Source of the DNA: Pseudarthrobacter oxydans | GTDB lineage: Bacteria > Actinomycetota > Actinomycetes > Actinomycetales > Micrococcaceae | Assembly (NCBI RefSeq): GCF_034258515.1 | Contig: NZ_CP139438.1 | Location: 3,348,001-3,412,000, forward strand | DNA: 64,000 nt | Reading direction: 5' to 3' | Shown here: piece by piece, positions 8,512-17,181 of the stretch | Numbering within the stretch: the stretch's first letter is position 1 | Layout: each line of letters starts with the position of its first letter | Notes under the pieces: model-generated | Told to the model about the DNA's origin: nothing | Databases searched by the model: none | The model's input: only the letters and a program-made list of their open reading frames with translations | Translations under genes and position numbers: made by a program

Positions 8512-10584
8512 TCAGGCGTCGGTGCGGAACACCTGGACCACGGACGGGCGGGGTGCGCGCACCTGGCCGGGAGCCGGCGTCGTGCCTTCCGCCACGTAGT
8601 CAGGGAAGAAGGAAACCTGCGTCTCGAACGTGCCGTCCTCGCCCGGGTGCTGCACGGCGACGAACACGCTGCGCTCCTCATCGTGGATGACGGGGCCACA
8701 GGTCTCGGCGTCGCGCGGAACAGCCAGGAACTGCTCTACCTTGCCGCGCTCCGCGCCTTCCAGAGTGACCTTGAAGAGCCCGTCCGCGCGGCCGATGCCG
8801 GAGGGGGCGCCGTCAGTGGAGATCCAGAGGTTGCCCACGGAGTCGAACGCGAGGTTATCCGGGCAGGAGATGGGCGAGACCTGGTCCACCGGGAAGCCGG
8901 AGAAGTAGGTGACGTCGCCCTGCTTGGGATCGCCGCAGACCATGAGCAGGTTCCAGGTGAAGGTGGTGGAGGTCTGGTCGCCGGTCTCGGTGATTTCCAC
9001 GATGTGGCCGTCGCGGTTCTGGTTGCGCGGGTTGACCTCGGTGGCGCCTTCGTTCGTTCCGGTGCCGCGGTTGGAGTTGTTGGTGCACGCCACGTAAACC
9101 TTGCCGGTGTGGAGGCTGGGCTGCACGTCTTCGCAGCGGTCCATCTTGGTGGGGCCAACCTTGTCGGCCGCGAGGCGGGTGTAGACCAGGACCTCTTCGA
9201 CGGTCATGCCCGCAACAGCGGACTTGCCGTCCACCACCAGCGGCAGCCACTGGCCGATGCCGTCGAACGCACCGTCGGCGGGGACTGCCCCGGGGCCGGT
9301 GATTTCAGCGGCCGGTGAGTTGCCGGTGAACTTGGCGACGTACAGGTTGCCGGCGGAGAGCAGCGTCATGTTGTGCTTGCGGTCGCCCTCAATGTACTTG
9401 TCCTTGGAAACGAACTTGTACAGGTAGTCGAAGCGCTCGTCGTCGCCGGAGTAGGCCACCACGTGGCCGGACTCGGCGATGATGACGTTGGCGCCCTCGT
9501 GCTTGAAGCGGCCCAGGGCGGAGTGCTTCTTCGGGGTGGAGGTGGGGTCGAACGGGTCGACTTCCACGATCCAGCCGAAGCGGTTGGCCTCGTTCTCGTA
9601 GCCGGGCTTGCGGGTGTCCCAGCGGTCCTCGTCCAGTTCCCACTTGCGGGCGGTTGGCTTGCTGGTGATGCCGTAGCGCTTGTCTCCGGCGGAAGTGCCG
9701 TTGCCGACGAAGTAGCCCTGGAAGTTTTCCTCACCGGAGAGGATGGTGCCCCAAGGGGTGGTTCCGCCGGAGCAGTTGCCCAGGGTGCCCTTGATGAAGC
9801 GGCCGTCCTTGTCCTCAACGGTCTTGACCAGTGCCGATCCGGCAACGGGGCCGGTCAGTTCGTAGACCGTGCTGTTCAGGTAGCGGCGGTTCAGTGCCGC
9901 GCCCTTGACGTAGGTCCACGGCTGGTTCTTGTTGTGGCGCTCCAGCTCCACCACGGTCAGCCCGTGCGCGGCTGCTCCCACTTTGCGCTGCTGCTCGGCC
10001 GGCATGGCGGGAGGGAACATGATGGCGTCGTTGGTGTACTCGTGGTTGGAGAACAGAACGGCGCGGCGGCCCTTGCTGCCCGGAATCTCAAGGATGTCCG
10101 TGTAGTCGTTGTTGTACCCGAACTGCTTTTCCTGGGCTGCAACCGTCTGGTTGTTCAGGTCCAGCTCCGGCGCGTCGTTGAAGATGGGGTCTCCCCAGCG
10201 GATGACCGGCTTCCAGGTGAAGCCTTCCGGCACGGTGACAGCGTCCACCATCGCATCAATCGAGGGAATGGCGGTGAACTGCAGCTTGGACGCGCCGAAG
10301 CCTTCCTTCGCGGCCTTGGAGAGGCCGGCGGCCTGTGCGGAGTCCGGCGAGGTGACGGCGCTGCCGAGGACGACGGCGAGGGCACCGGCGGCGCCAAAGC
10401 CCAGGGCGGCGCGGCGGGACATGGTGGCGGAGGCGATGTCGCGGAAGTAGCTGTTGGAGCTGGTGTTGCAGACGTCGCCTGCGCAGGCGTTGTCGCACTT
10501 CAGGGCGCAGGTGACGGCGCTGCGCTTGCCCTTGGTGTGGCCGAGCATCGGCAGCAGGGTGAACTTGCGGGCAGTTTCAGACAT
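8512..10584 (-). CDS. phoX: PhoX-family (DUF839) secreted phosphatase
   Basis: 690 aa, the length of actinobacterial PhoX-like proteins. The N-terminal region carries a cysteine cluster (CALKCDNACAGDVC) ahead of a Tat signal (MSRRAALGFGAAGALAVVLG, about residues 54-73). Later parts show the beta-propeller-like DUF839 blocks, for example GNCSGGTTPWGTILSGEEN, ESGHVVAYSGDDERFDYLY and NLAFDSVGNLWISTDG. PhoX enzymes are calcium-dependent alkaline phosphatases that free phosphate outside the cell. The ATG at 10584 is the only convincing start. Flanked on both sides by arrays of the 32-bp repeat family. Confidence 0.9.
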   Translation of the reverse strand: MSETARKFTLLPMLGHTKGKRSAVTCALKCDNACAGDVCNTSSNSYFRDIASATMSRRAALGFGAAGALAVVLGSAVTSPDSAQAAGLSKAAKEGFGASKLQFTAIPSIDAMVDAVTVPEGFTWKPVIRWGDPIFNDAPELDLNNQTVAAQEKQFGYNNDYTDILEIPGSKGRRAVLFSNHEYTNDAIMFPPAMPAEQQRKVGAAAHGLTVVELERHNKNQPWTYVKGAALNRRYLNSTVYELTGPVAGSALVKTVEDKDGRFIKGTLGNCSGGTTPWGTILSGEENFQGYFVGNGTSAGDKRYGITSKPTARKWELDEDRWDTRKPGYENEANRFGWIVEVDPFDPTSTPKKHSALGRFKHEGANVIIAESGHVVAYSGDDERFDYLYKFVSKDKYIEGDRKHNMTLLSAGNLYVAKFTGNSPAAEITGPGAVPADGAFDGIGQWLPLVVDGKSAVAGMTVEEVLVYTRLAADKVGPTKMDRCEDVQPSLHTGKVYVACTNNSNRGTGTNEGATEVNPRNQNRDGHIVEITETGDQTSTTFTWNLLMVCGDPKQGDVTYFSGFPVDQVSPISCPDNLAFDSVGNLWISTDGAPSGIGRADGLFKVTLEGAERGKVEQFLAVPRDAETCGPVIHDEERSVFVAVQHPGEDGTFETQVSFFPDYVAEGTTPAPGQVRAPRPSVVQVFRTDA

Positions 10585-10719
10585 GGTTGCCTTCCAAAAA
10601 ATCGATGCGGTGCCCTCACCCTGCCAGCCGGTTCCTACGGGGAGCCGTCAGCGAGGTGAACCGGAGGTAAACCCGCCGGTAACCCCTGATGACCTGCGCA
10701 TATGCGAGAGGGTCGGCTC

Positions 10720-10779
10720 AAAAGGCACGTTAAGTGAGAGAGCGTCGGCCCAAAAGGCACGTTAAGTGAGAGAGCGTCG
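10720..10779. repeat. 32-bp tandem repeat array B
   Basis: The 28-base block AAAAGGCACGTTAAGTGAGA + GAGCGTCG is found at 10720-10747 and again at 10752-10779, a 32-base period. Relative to array A the shared AGTGAGAGAGCG element is in the opposite orientation. It sits between phoX and menC; no gene is seen in 10585-10786. Confidence 0.85.
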
Positions 10780-10786
10780 CCGTGGG

Positions 10787-11791
10787 CTAGTGGGCGGCCA
10801 GGAGCGCGTGGACGCGGCGGAGCCGGTCCAGCCACCAGTCCCGCCGTTCCGCGGAAGCCGCGTACCGCTCCAGCAGCCCGGCGTCGGCGGCGACGTCACG
10901 CAGGCGGATGGCGCCGTCGTCGGCCACTAACGGATCCCGGGTGATGTCCGATTCGAACAGGGACACCGTCCCCAGACCGCACGCATACGGCAGGTCCGGC
11001 AGCGCGGCCGCCAGGGCCAGTCCCGCACGGATTCCCACCGAGGTGTCCAAGGCGGAACTGACGACGGCGGGCAGCCCGGCCTGTGCCACGATGTCCAGGG
11101 CGCGCCGCACTCCCCCGAGCGGTGCCACCTTGACCACGATCAGGTCCGCCGCGCCGGCGCGGGCAACCCGCAGGGGGTCGGATTCCTTGCGGACGCTTTC
11201 GTCGGCCGCGATCAGCACCGGCGTTCCTGCCTCGCGCAGGGCGCGCCGCACCTGCGCCAGGCCCTCAACCGTGGGCACCGGCTGCTCGGCGTATTCAAGC
11301 CCGACGGCGGCCAACCGGGTGAGTGCCTCGACGGCGGCCGGAACGTCCCAGCCGCCATTGGCGTCGACGCGGACGGCGGCGTCCGGGAGGGCGGAGCGGA
11401 CGGCGGCGAGGCGGGCGGCGTCGTCGTCCAGCGTTTGTCCCTGCTCGGCCACCTTGACCTTGACCGCGTCCACCCGGCCGAAGCGTGCCAGGACGTCCGG
11501 CACGCGGTCCGCGGGTACGGCGGGAACCGTGGCGTTGACGGGGATCACGGAACGCAGCGGTGCGGGGAAGCCATGCCAGCCGGCTTCGACGGCGGCGGCG
11601 AGCCAGCGGGAGGCCTCGGCGTCGCCGTACTCGGGGAACGGGCAGAACTCGCCCCAGCCGGCGGGGCCGTGCAGCAGCAGGGACTCGCGCTCCATGATGC
11701 CGCGGAACTTGACCCGCATGGGCAGGCTCACGACGTGCGCGCCGGCCAGGAGTTCCTCGAACGGGGGCACGGTGGGCAGCGGCGTGGGCAT
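10787..11791 (-). CDS. menC: o-Succinylbenzoate synthase (MenC)
   Basis: 334 aa, enolase superfamily. Visible are the catalytic lysine segment DAVKVKVAEQGQ, the metal-ligand strand RVDANGGWDVPAA, EYAEQPVPTV, LIAADESVR and the second lysine in DLIVVKVAPLGGVRRALD. It dehydrates SHCHC to o-succinylbenzoate in menaquinone synthesis. ATG at 11791 starts right at the conserved N-terminus; the frame stays open further upstream but into corA. It follows corA on the same strand with a 22-base gap. In menaquinone loci it is commonly close to menD; here menD is about 10.5 kb away. Confidence 0.9.
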   Translation of the reverse strand: MPTPLPTVPPFEELLAGAHVVSLPMRVKFRGIMERESLLLHGPAGWGEFCPFPEYGDAEASRWLAAAVEAGWHGFPAPLRSVIPVNATVPAVPADRVPDVLARFGRVDAVKVKVAEQGQTLDDDAARLAAVRSALPDAAVRVDANGGWDVPAAVEALTRLAAVGLEYAEQPVPTVEGLAQVRRALREAGTPVLIAADESVRKESDPLRVARAGAADLIVVKVAPLGGVRRALDIVAQAGLPAVVSSALDTSVGIRAGLALAAALPDLPYACGLGTVSLFESDITRDPLVADDGAIRLRDVAADAGLLERYAASAERRDWWLDRLRRVHALLAAH

Positions 11792-11813
11792 GGACCCACT
11801 GTACAAGCGGGGG

Positions 11814-12830
11814 CTAGATCCACCTGTTGTGGCGGAAGGTCCCGTAGAGCGCCAGCCCCATGGCAATCATCAGGCCAAGGGCGAACGGGTAGCCGAACAC
11901 CCAGTCGAGCTCCGGCATGGAGCGGAAGTTCATGCCGTAGATGGTTCCCACCAGCGTGGGCGCAAACAGGATGGCCGCCCAGGAGGAAATCCGCTTGACC
12001 TGCTCGCTCTGGGCGATGCTGGATTCCGTGAGGCGGCGCATCTCGTCGTTCTGCCGCTGGGCCACGAGCGCGGCGTTCACGGCCAGTGCGTTCTGCAGCA
12101 GCACACGGAAGGATGCCACGCGTTCATTGAGCCGGAGCACGTGGTCCAGCACGTCGCGGAAGTGGTCCTGGAGTTCCGGATCGGGCTCCCGCTCCGGCGT
12201 CCCGGCCATGAGCACCTGCAGGATCCCTGCCAGCGGGCTGGTGGCGCGCTGGAACATGATGACCTGGCGGGAAAGCTCGTAGATGCGCCGGGAAACCTCC
12301 GGGTCCGCCCCGAAGAGGTCGTCCTCGATCTCGTCAATGTCGTTTTCAAGCCCCGCCGCCACGGGTTCGTACTCGTCCACCACCTGGTCCAGGATGCCGT
12401 AAAGGACCGCATCCGGGCCCAGGGCCAGGAACTCCGGCATGGCCTCCATCCGCCGGCGCACCTTGGCCAGGTCCGGGGATTCGGCATGCCGCACGGTAAC
12501 TACGTAGTCGGCGCCGACAAAGACGTGGATCTCGCCGAAGTCCACCTTCTCCACATCATCCAGGTAGCGGGCCGGCCGCAGCACCAGGAAGACGCACTCG
12601 CCGTAATGCTCCAGTTTGGCGCGTTGGTGGCCGGCCAGGGCGTCCTCGACGGCGAGCGCGCTGAGGTCGAATTCCTCGGCCACCGACTGCAGTTCCGCGG
12701 GGTCCGGCCGGTAGAGGCCGATCCACGCCATCCCCTCGCGCTGGCGGAGCACGAAGTAGGTTTCGTCCAGGCTGCCCGGATCCTCCGTCCGCAGCCCGTC
12801 GACGTATACGGCGTTGTCGATGATGGTCAC
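11814..12830 (-). CDS. corA: CorA-family magnesium/cobalt channel
   Basis: 338 aa. A large acidic cytoplasmic domain with long helices (DEIEDDLFGADPEVSRRIYE) is followed by two C-terminal membrane segments; the first ends in the defining GMN motif (GTIYGMNFRSMPELDW). It forms a pentameric divalent-cation channel in the inner membrane. ATG at 12830. It is transcribed just ahead of menC and may share its transcript. Confidence 0.93.
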   Translation of the reverse strand: MTIIDNAVYVDGLRTEDPGSLDETYFVLRQREGMAWIGLYRPDPAELQSVAEEFDLSALAVEDALAGHQRAKLEHYGECVFLVLRPARYLDDVEKVDFGEIHVFVGADYVVTVRHAESPDLAKVRRRMEAMPEFLALGPDAVLYGILDQVVDEYEPVAAGLENDIDEIEDDLFGADPEVSRRIYELSRQVIMFQRATSPLAGILQVLMAGTPEREPDPELQDHFRDVLDHVLRLNERVASFRVLLQNALAVNAALVAQRQNDEMRRLTESSIAQSEQVKRISSWAAILFAPTLVGTIYGMNFRSMPELDWVFGYPFALGLMIAMGLALYGTFRHNRWI

Positions 12831-12902
12831 GGCTGGCCTCCTTTGTGTCTGCGTCCTCCTCCGGCAGGTGCACGGCGGTGGTGTCAGGAACCGTCCCCGC
12901 CG

Positions 12903-14534
12903 TCAGGCTGTCCCGGTTTCGCGGCGCCGCATCGCTGCCGCGGCCACGGCGGCAGTAGCCACGGCAATGGCCAGCATCCACCACGCTCCGCTCCAGTCCG
13001 TCGTCGAACCACTCGGAACAGGGGTGTGGGTGAACGGCGAGAGGTCGCGGATGGCCTGGTCCAGCCCCAGCATCCCGCCAAAGATGCCCAGCACCACGCC
13101 CGCGCCCAGGAATGCCCAGCTGGCAGCGATGGTTGCCGATGGCCACAGGACGAACACCAGCGCCGGGACGGCAAGGTAGATGAACGCCGCGGGAAGCTGG
13201 GCTGCGGCGGTCTCCCAGATGGCGCCGGCGTCCATCGAGTCCTCGCCGGCTGCCGCCAGCGAGGCCCAGGCCCCGAACGCCGTCAGGAACATCACCAGGA
13301 CCACCGAGGCCGCGCCCAGCAGGAGGTAGCTGGCCAGCCAGCGCATCCGGCTGACGGGGGTGGCGAGGAGGAGTTCGGCCGTGCCGGCAGCCTCCTCCTG
13401 CCGCATCCTGATGATGGCCTGCAGCGCGCAGGCGGCTGCCAGGATCCCGGCGACCGAAAACATGGCCGACACCATGAGCTGGGTCAGGGACACACCCTGC
13501 GCCTGGATCATGGCCCGCAGGGCGGATGTGACACTGCTGTTGACAGTGTCCGCGGCGGCGATGGCGCTGCCGATGGACCCGGCCAGCAGCCCCATCGCCA
13601 GCCCGCCGATGCTCCAGCCTATGATCGACCCCGCCTGCAGCCGCAGCGCCAGGGCCGCAGGGCTGTTCAACCCGGGGCGGGCAGCAGCACGGCCGGGAAG
13701 CGCGCCCCACACGCTCGCGCCGCTGTCGCGCCGGTTCAGGATGAGCCAGACCGCACCCCCGCAGGCGAGGGCGAGCGCCAGCGGCAGGAGCAGCGGCCAC
13801 CACCGGTCGCCGGTGTACGCGAACGTCTGCTGGCCCCAGCCGATCGGGGAAAACCAACTGGCGGGCCCCGCTGTGACCACCGTCCCGCCCGGGTCCGGCG
13901 TTCCGGTGGCGTCCCCGATGCCCCTCAGGATGTACGCCAGCACGACGAGCGCCGCGGAGAACCCGTTGGCGCCGCGGGATGTGGCCATCAGCTGGGCCAC
14001 CAGCAGGCCTATACCGAGGAATGCCAGCCCGACGGCGCCCGTGGCGGCTCCCGCAACCAGGGCACCTGTGGGATCAAGCCCCGCCGCCGTGAAGCCTGCG
14101 AACACCGCGAGCGCCACGAGGACGTTGGCAGCGGTCCCGTGCAGGATCGTCGCAGCCGCGGGAGTCAGGCGCCCGGCGGGGGTGGATGCCACCAGTTCCG
14201 CGGCGCCGGTTTCCTCGTCGGCCCGGGCATGCCGCACAGCGAGGAAGGTGCTCATCAGGCCTGCCAGCAGTGCGAGGAAGGAGTAGATCTGGAAGAAGGT
14301 GAAGGCGCCGACGCCCGCCCCGCGCGCCAGGCCGCGGAGCATCAGGATCGCGGGTGTGGCAACCGCTATCTGCAGGAGCTCCGCCCGGCTGGATTCGTCG
14401 CCGTAGGTCTGTTGGATCGCCGTTGCCGAGAACAGGGCGAGGGCGCCGATGCCCGGCACCCAGATGGCCAGCTGCCAGCGGTCACGCCGCAGCCGCTGGC
14501 TCCACAGGATCCGGAGCTCGCGCACCTCAGCCAC
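12903..14534 (-). CDS. ABC-2 type exporter permease
   Basis: 543 aa with about twelve hydrophobic segments in two similar halves, each beginning with an ELRILW- or [16 protein letters not shown] amphipathic stretch, the layout of actinobacterial drug- or peptide-export permeases (tetronasin-type). The GTG at 14534 overlaps the stop of the ATPase gene (14527-14529), a tight coupling that decides the start. With the ATPase upstream it should form a complete exporter; the substrate cannot be told from sequence. Alanine, glycine and proline are very frequent in the loops. Confidence 0.85.
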   Translation of the reverse strand: MAEVRELRILWSQRLRRDRWQLAIWVPGIGALALFSATAIQQTYGDESSRAELLQIAVATPAILMLRGLARGAGVGAFTFFQIYSFLALLAGLMSTFLAVRHARADEETGAAELVASTPAGRLTPAAATILHGTAANVLVALAVFAGFTAAGLDPTGALVAGAATGAVGLAFLGIGLLVAQLMATSRGANGFSAALVVLAYILRGIGDATGTPDPGGTVVTAGPASWFSPIGWGQQTFAYTGDRWWPLLLPLALALACGGAVWLILNRRDSGASVWGALPGRAAARPGLNSPAALALRLQAGSIIGWSIGGLAMGLLAGSIGSAIAAADTVNSSVTSALRAMIQAQGVSLTQLMVSAMFSVAGILAAACALQAIIRMRQEEAAGTAELLLATPVSRMRWLASYLLLGAASVVLVMFLTAFGAWASLAAAGEDSMDAGAIWETAAAQLPAAFIYLAVPALVFVLWPSATIAASWAFLGAGVVLGIFGGMLGLDQAIRDLSPFTHTPVPSGSTTDWSGAWWMLAIAVATAAVAAAAMRRRETGTA

Positions 14535-15516
14535 GGCCCCTCGCGCCGAGCAGGTGCCGCCGCCGGGCGTGCTGGGCAGGCCCGTTCTCCGCAGTCTCCG
14601 CGTTGGCCTGCACCGAGGTGTCACCATAGTGGCGCAGGAACAGCTCCTCCAGGGACGGCGGCGTGATGGTCAGCCCCTGGACGCCCAGGGCTCCCAGGGC
14701 CGGAAGCACCTCCGCAATACGGTCCGAGTCGGCACCAAACCTGACCCTGCCGCCGTCGGCCGTCAGGTCATGCACAGCGCCCAGCTGAGCCAGGGAACCG
14801 GTGTCCAGCCCGTCCGCTGCGAAGGAAACCTCCGTGCGCGTGAGGTGGCGCAGCGAGTCCAGCGTGCCGCCGTCCACGATCCTGCCGGCGCGGATGATGC
14901 TGACGCGGTGGCAGAGCACTTCCACCTCGGAGAGGATGTGGCTGGACAGGAGCACCGTTGCACCGCGTCCGACGGCGGCCAGCGCCTCCCGCCGGAACAC
15001 CGCCTCCATGAGCGGGTCAAGGCCGCTCGTGGGCTCGTCAAAGAGGTAGAGCTCGGCGTCCGTCACCAGGGCCGCGATCAGCGCCACCTTCTGGCGGTTG
15101 CCCTTGGAGTAGGCGCGGCCCTTCTTTCCAGGGTCGAAGTCGAACGCTTCACAGAGACGGTCCTTGCGCTCCCGGTAGCTGCGGGAGTCGGAGGTGCCGC
15201 CGCGGAGGCGGGAGAGGAGGTCGATGGTCTCGCCGCCGGACAGGTTGGGCCAGAGCCGGACGTCGCCGGGGACATAGGCGAGGCGGCGGTGCAGCTCTAC
15301 CGACTGTGTCCACGGGTCGAGGCCCAGGACGGTGGCCGTGCCGGAGGTGGCCTTGGCCAGGCCCAGCAGGACGCGGAGGGTGGTTGACTTGCCCGCACCG
15401 TTGGGGCCAAGGAACCCGTGGATCTCGCCGCGCTGGACCTCCAGGTTGAGTCCGTCGAGGGCCCGCACCCGGCCAAAATGCTTGTGCAATTCAACAGTGT
15501 GGATGATGGCTTCCAT
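14527..15516 (-). CDS. ABC exporter ATPase
   Basis: 329 aa. Walker [18 protein letters not shown], signature [16 protein letters not shown], Walker [15 protein letters not shown] and H-loop [11 protein letters not shown] are all present and intact. About 100 C-terminal residues form the accessory domain typical of DrrA-like ATPases. ATG at 15516 ([15 protein letters not shown]) is the best start; an ATG at 15540 adds eight residues. It overlaps the permease gene by eight bases. An ArsR-family gene is divergent across a 140-base gap and could control it. Confidence 0.88.
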   Translation of the reverse strand: MEAIIHTVELHKHFGRVRALDGLNLEVQRGEIHGFLGPNGAGKSTTLRVLLGLAKATSGTATVLGLDPWTQSVELHRRLAYVPGDVRLWPNLSGGETIDLLSRLRGGTSDSRSYRERKDRLCEAFDFDPGKKGRAYSKGNRQKVALIAALVTDAELYLFDEPTSGLDPLMEAVFRREALAAVGRGATVLLSSHILSEVEVLCHRVSIIRAGRIVDGGTLDSLRHLTRTEVSFAADGLDTGSLAQLGAVHDLTADGGRVRFGADSDRIAEVLPALGALGVQGLTITPPSLEELFLRHYGDTSVQANAETAENGPAQHARRRHLLGARGRG

Positions 15517-15549
15517 AGTCCGGACACTACTCAGATTCATCCGTTTGTG

Positions 15550-15623
15550 AAGGGCCGAAAGTCGGCCCTTGGAGGGTGCCGCGCAGCCCTTCCAGTGGCC
15601 CTTTCAGCTGCGCAGCCCTTCCA
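15550..15623. repeat. Short hairpin and 14-bp direct repeat between divergent genes
   Basis: AAGGGCCGA/TCGGCCCTT forms a 9-bp stem at 15550-15570. GCGCAGCCCTTCCA occurs at 15581-15594 and 15610-15623, 29 bases apart, just upstream of the ArsR operator. Confidence 0.6.
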
Positions 15624-15627
15624 ATCC

Positions 15628-15643
15628 ATATCCATATGGATAT
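15628..15643. promoter_or_regulatory. 16-bp perfect palindrome, likely ArsR-type operator
   Basis: ATATCCATATGGATAT is a perfect palindrome ending 11 bases before the ATG at 15655, in the place expected for an autorepressor site. AT-rich against a GC-rich background. Confidence 0.65.
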
Positions 15644-15654
15644 ACAATCGCGGC

Positions 15655-15996
15655 ATGGCACGGGCGGCAACAACAGCGGACGCGTTCAACGCGGTGGCGG
15701 AACCCCGCCGGCGCGAAATCCTGGACGCCCTGGCCGCCGGCGAACGGCCGGTCAGCGAGATCGTTGACCTGCTCGGCCTGGCCCAGCCGCACGTGTCCCG
15801 GCACCTGCGGGTCCTTCGCGAGGTGGGCGCCGTCGTGGTCCGCGACGAAGGGCGGCAGCGGGTGTACCGGCTGAACCCGCAGGCGCTGAAGCCTATCCAC
15901 GACTGGGTTTCGGGCTACCAGCATCTCTGGAACGAGCGCTTCGAGCTGCTCGATGACGTTCTCGAGGATCTTCAACAGGAAGACACGCAAGAATAA
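15655..15996 (+). CDS. ArsR-family winged-helix regulator (SRPBCC-linked type)
   Basis: 113 aa. The winged helix is clear: AEPRRREILDALAAGERPVS, then LGLAQPHVSRHLRVLREVG and the wing DEGRQRVYRLN. There are no cysteine pairs of the metal-sensing kind, so it belongs to the group that pairs with AHSA1/SRPBCC proteins. It is followed after 12 bases by such a gene. A perfect palindrome lies just upstream, so autoregulation is likely. The ATG at 15655 may be used with little or no leader. Confidence 0.88.
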   Translation: MARAATTADAFNAVAEPRRREILDALAAGERPVSEIVDLLGLAQPHVSRHLRVLREVGAVVVRDEGRQRVYRLNPQALKPIHDWVSGYQHLWNERFELLDDVLEDLQQEDTQE

Positions 15997-16008
15997 GGGA
16001 GCAGGGCA

Positions 16009-16509
16009 ATGGCACCAACAAACACCTTGGACATCAGCTTCCCCACCGACGAGGAAATCCTCATCACACGCACGGTCAACGCACCCCGGCATCTCGTCTA
16101 CAAGGCCTGGACCACGCCGGAACTGGTCAGGAGGTGGTGGCCCGGCCGGCGCGGCGGGATGACCGTGGCGGACATGGACTTCCGTGTGGGCGGGGCCTGG
16201 CGGTACGTCATGGTGGCGCACGGCGAATTCGAGGTGGCCTTCCACGGGACGTACCGGGAGATCGTCCCGAACGAGCGGATTGTCCACACCGAGGTGATGG
16301 AGACGCCGGGAACGCGGCCGGACAGCGAGGAGGGTGCCGTGGTCACCACGGTCACCTTTGAGGAGGCCGACGGCGGCGCGACCGTGGTGCGCATCCGCAC
16401 CAACGCGGGCAGCAAGGAAGTCCGGGACATGATCGCGCAGTCCGGCATGGAGGGCGGCGTGCGGGAACAGTTCGAGATCATCGAGGAGCTGGCGGCTGCG
16501 CTCGGCTGA
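16009..16509 (+). CDS. SRPBCC/AHSA1-domain protein
   Basis: 166 aa. The fold signature is plain: ITRTVNAPRHLVYKAWTTPE, RRWWPGRRGG, the DFRVGGAWRYVM turn, and the final helix GMEGGVREQFEIIEELAAAL. These proteins bind small hydrophobic ligands in a helix-grip cavity; this subgroup is typically co-encoded with an ArsR regulator, as here. A GGGAGCAGGG ribosome site precedes the ATG. Ligand unknown. Confidence 0.88.
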   Translation: MAPTNTLDISFPTDEEILITRTVNAPRHLVYKAWTTPELVRRWWPGRRGGMTVADMDFRVGGAWRYVMVAHGEFEVAFHGTYREIVPNERIVHTEVMETPGTRPDSEEGAVVTTVTFEEADGGATVVRIRTNAGSKEVRDMIAQSGMEGGVREQFEIIEELAAALG

Positions 16510-16521
16510 CCCCCGCCCCTT

Positions 16522-16587
16522 CCCAACTAGGTAGCGCTAAGTGTCGTTCTGGAGCGTCAAAACGACACTTAGCGCTACCTACTTGGG
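16522..16587. repeat. Long inverted repeat, 27-base arms
   Basis: Arms 16522-16548 and 16561-16587 pair in 26 of 27 positions around a 12-base loop. The arm contains GGTAGCGCTAAGTGTCGTT. It can act as a terminator for the AHSA1 gene; a 16-base piece of the same arm recurs at 18354. Confidence 0.85.
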
Positions 16588-16613
16588 AGGGAGGCAACCC
16601 GCACTCCTGATCC

Positions 16614-16629
16614 TGTAACAGTTGTTACA
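16614..16629. promoter_or_regulatory. TGTAAC/GTTACA inverted repeat before the ChrB-domain gene
   Basis: TGTAAC-AGTT-GTTACA ends nine bases before the GTG at 16639. It overlaps a possible -10 (TACACT, 16626-16631), which would give a nearly leaderless transcript. A likely operator for a regulator not identified here, possibly ChrB itself. Confidence 0.5.
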
Positions 16630-16638
16630 CTTCATGGT

Positions 16639-17181
16639 GTGACTTCCCTTGAACAAGCGCCCTGGCTGGTGATGCTCGTGCAGGTACCCTCGGAGCCTTC
16701 GCGGCACCGGGTGGCGGTCTGGCGTGAACTCCGGCGCTTCGGCGCGGTCCCCGTCGGGCAGGGCGCCTGGACGGCGCCCGACGTGCCCGCCTGCCGCGAA
16801 GGCGCGAAGAAGGCCAAGGAGCTGGCCGCCGCCGGAAACGGCGAGGTGCTCCTGCTCACCACCGCGCCGGCCGACGACGACGCCGCCAGGCTGCGTGAAC
16901 TCTTCACCGCTGCACGCGCGGAGGAGTGGGCGGAATTCGTTGCCGACTGCGGCAAGTTCACCGACGAAATCGCGAAGGAAATCGCCAAGCGGAAGTTCAC
17001 GCTGGCCGAGCTTGAGGAGGAGGAGCAGAGTCTGGACCGGCTGCGCCGCTGGTTCCGCGCCCTCCGGACCAAGGACGTCTTCGGCAGCCCGGCTTCGGCG
17101 GGTGCCGAGCGGAAGCTCGGTGACTGCGCCGCAGCCCTGGACGGTTTTGCCGCCCTCGTCTACGGCGAGGTGCACTCGTGA
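16639..17181 (+). CDS. ChrB N-terminal-domain protein (chromate-resistance family)
   Basis: 180 aa. The start WLVMLVQVPSEPSRHRVAVW, then ELRRFGAVPVGQGAWTAPD and later FVADCGKFTDEIAKEIAKRK with an acidic helix match the ChrB N-terminal domain. Full ChrB proteins also carry a C-terminal half, absent here, so this is the single-domain form known from actinobacteria. ChrB proteins are regulators or accessories of chromate resistance. GTG at 16639 has no ribosome site, in keeping with leaderless expression. The MFS gene that follows overlaps by four bases (GTGA). No chrA gene is present, so chromate as the signal is uncertain. Confidence 0.75.
   Translation: MTSLEQAPWLVMLVQVPSEPSRHRVAVWRELRRFGAVPVGQGAWTAPDVPACREGAKKAKELAAAGNGEVLLLTTAPADDDAARLRELFTAARAEEWAEFVADCGKFTDEIAKEIAKRKFTLAELEEEEQSLDRLRRWFRALRTKDVFGSPASAGAERKLGDCAAALDGFAALVYGEVHS

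Noticed and set aside
10908..14666. 1252-codon open frame on the plus strand across menC, corA and the exporter permease
   Set aside because: Long antisense frames are expected in GC-rich DNA; its product is low-complexity Arg/Pro/Gln sequence, while the minus-strand proteins show clear family motifs.
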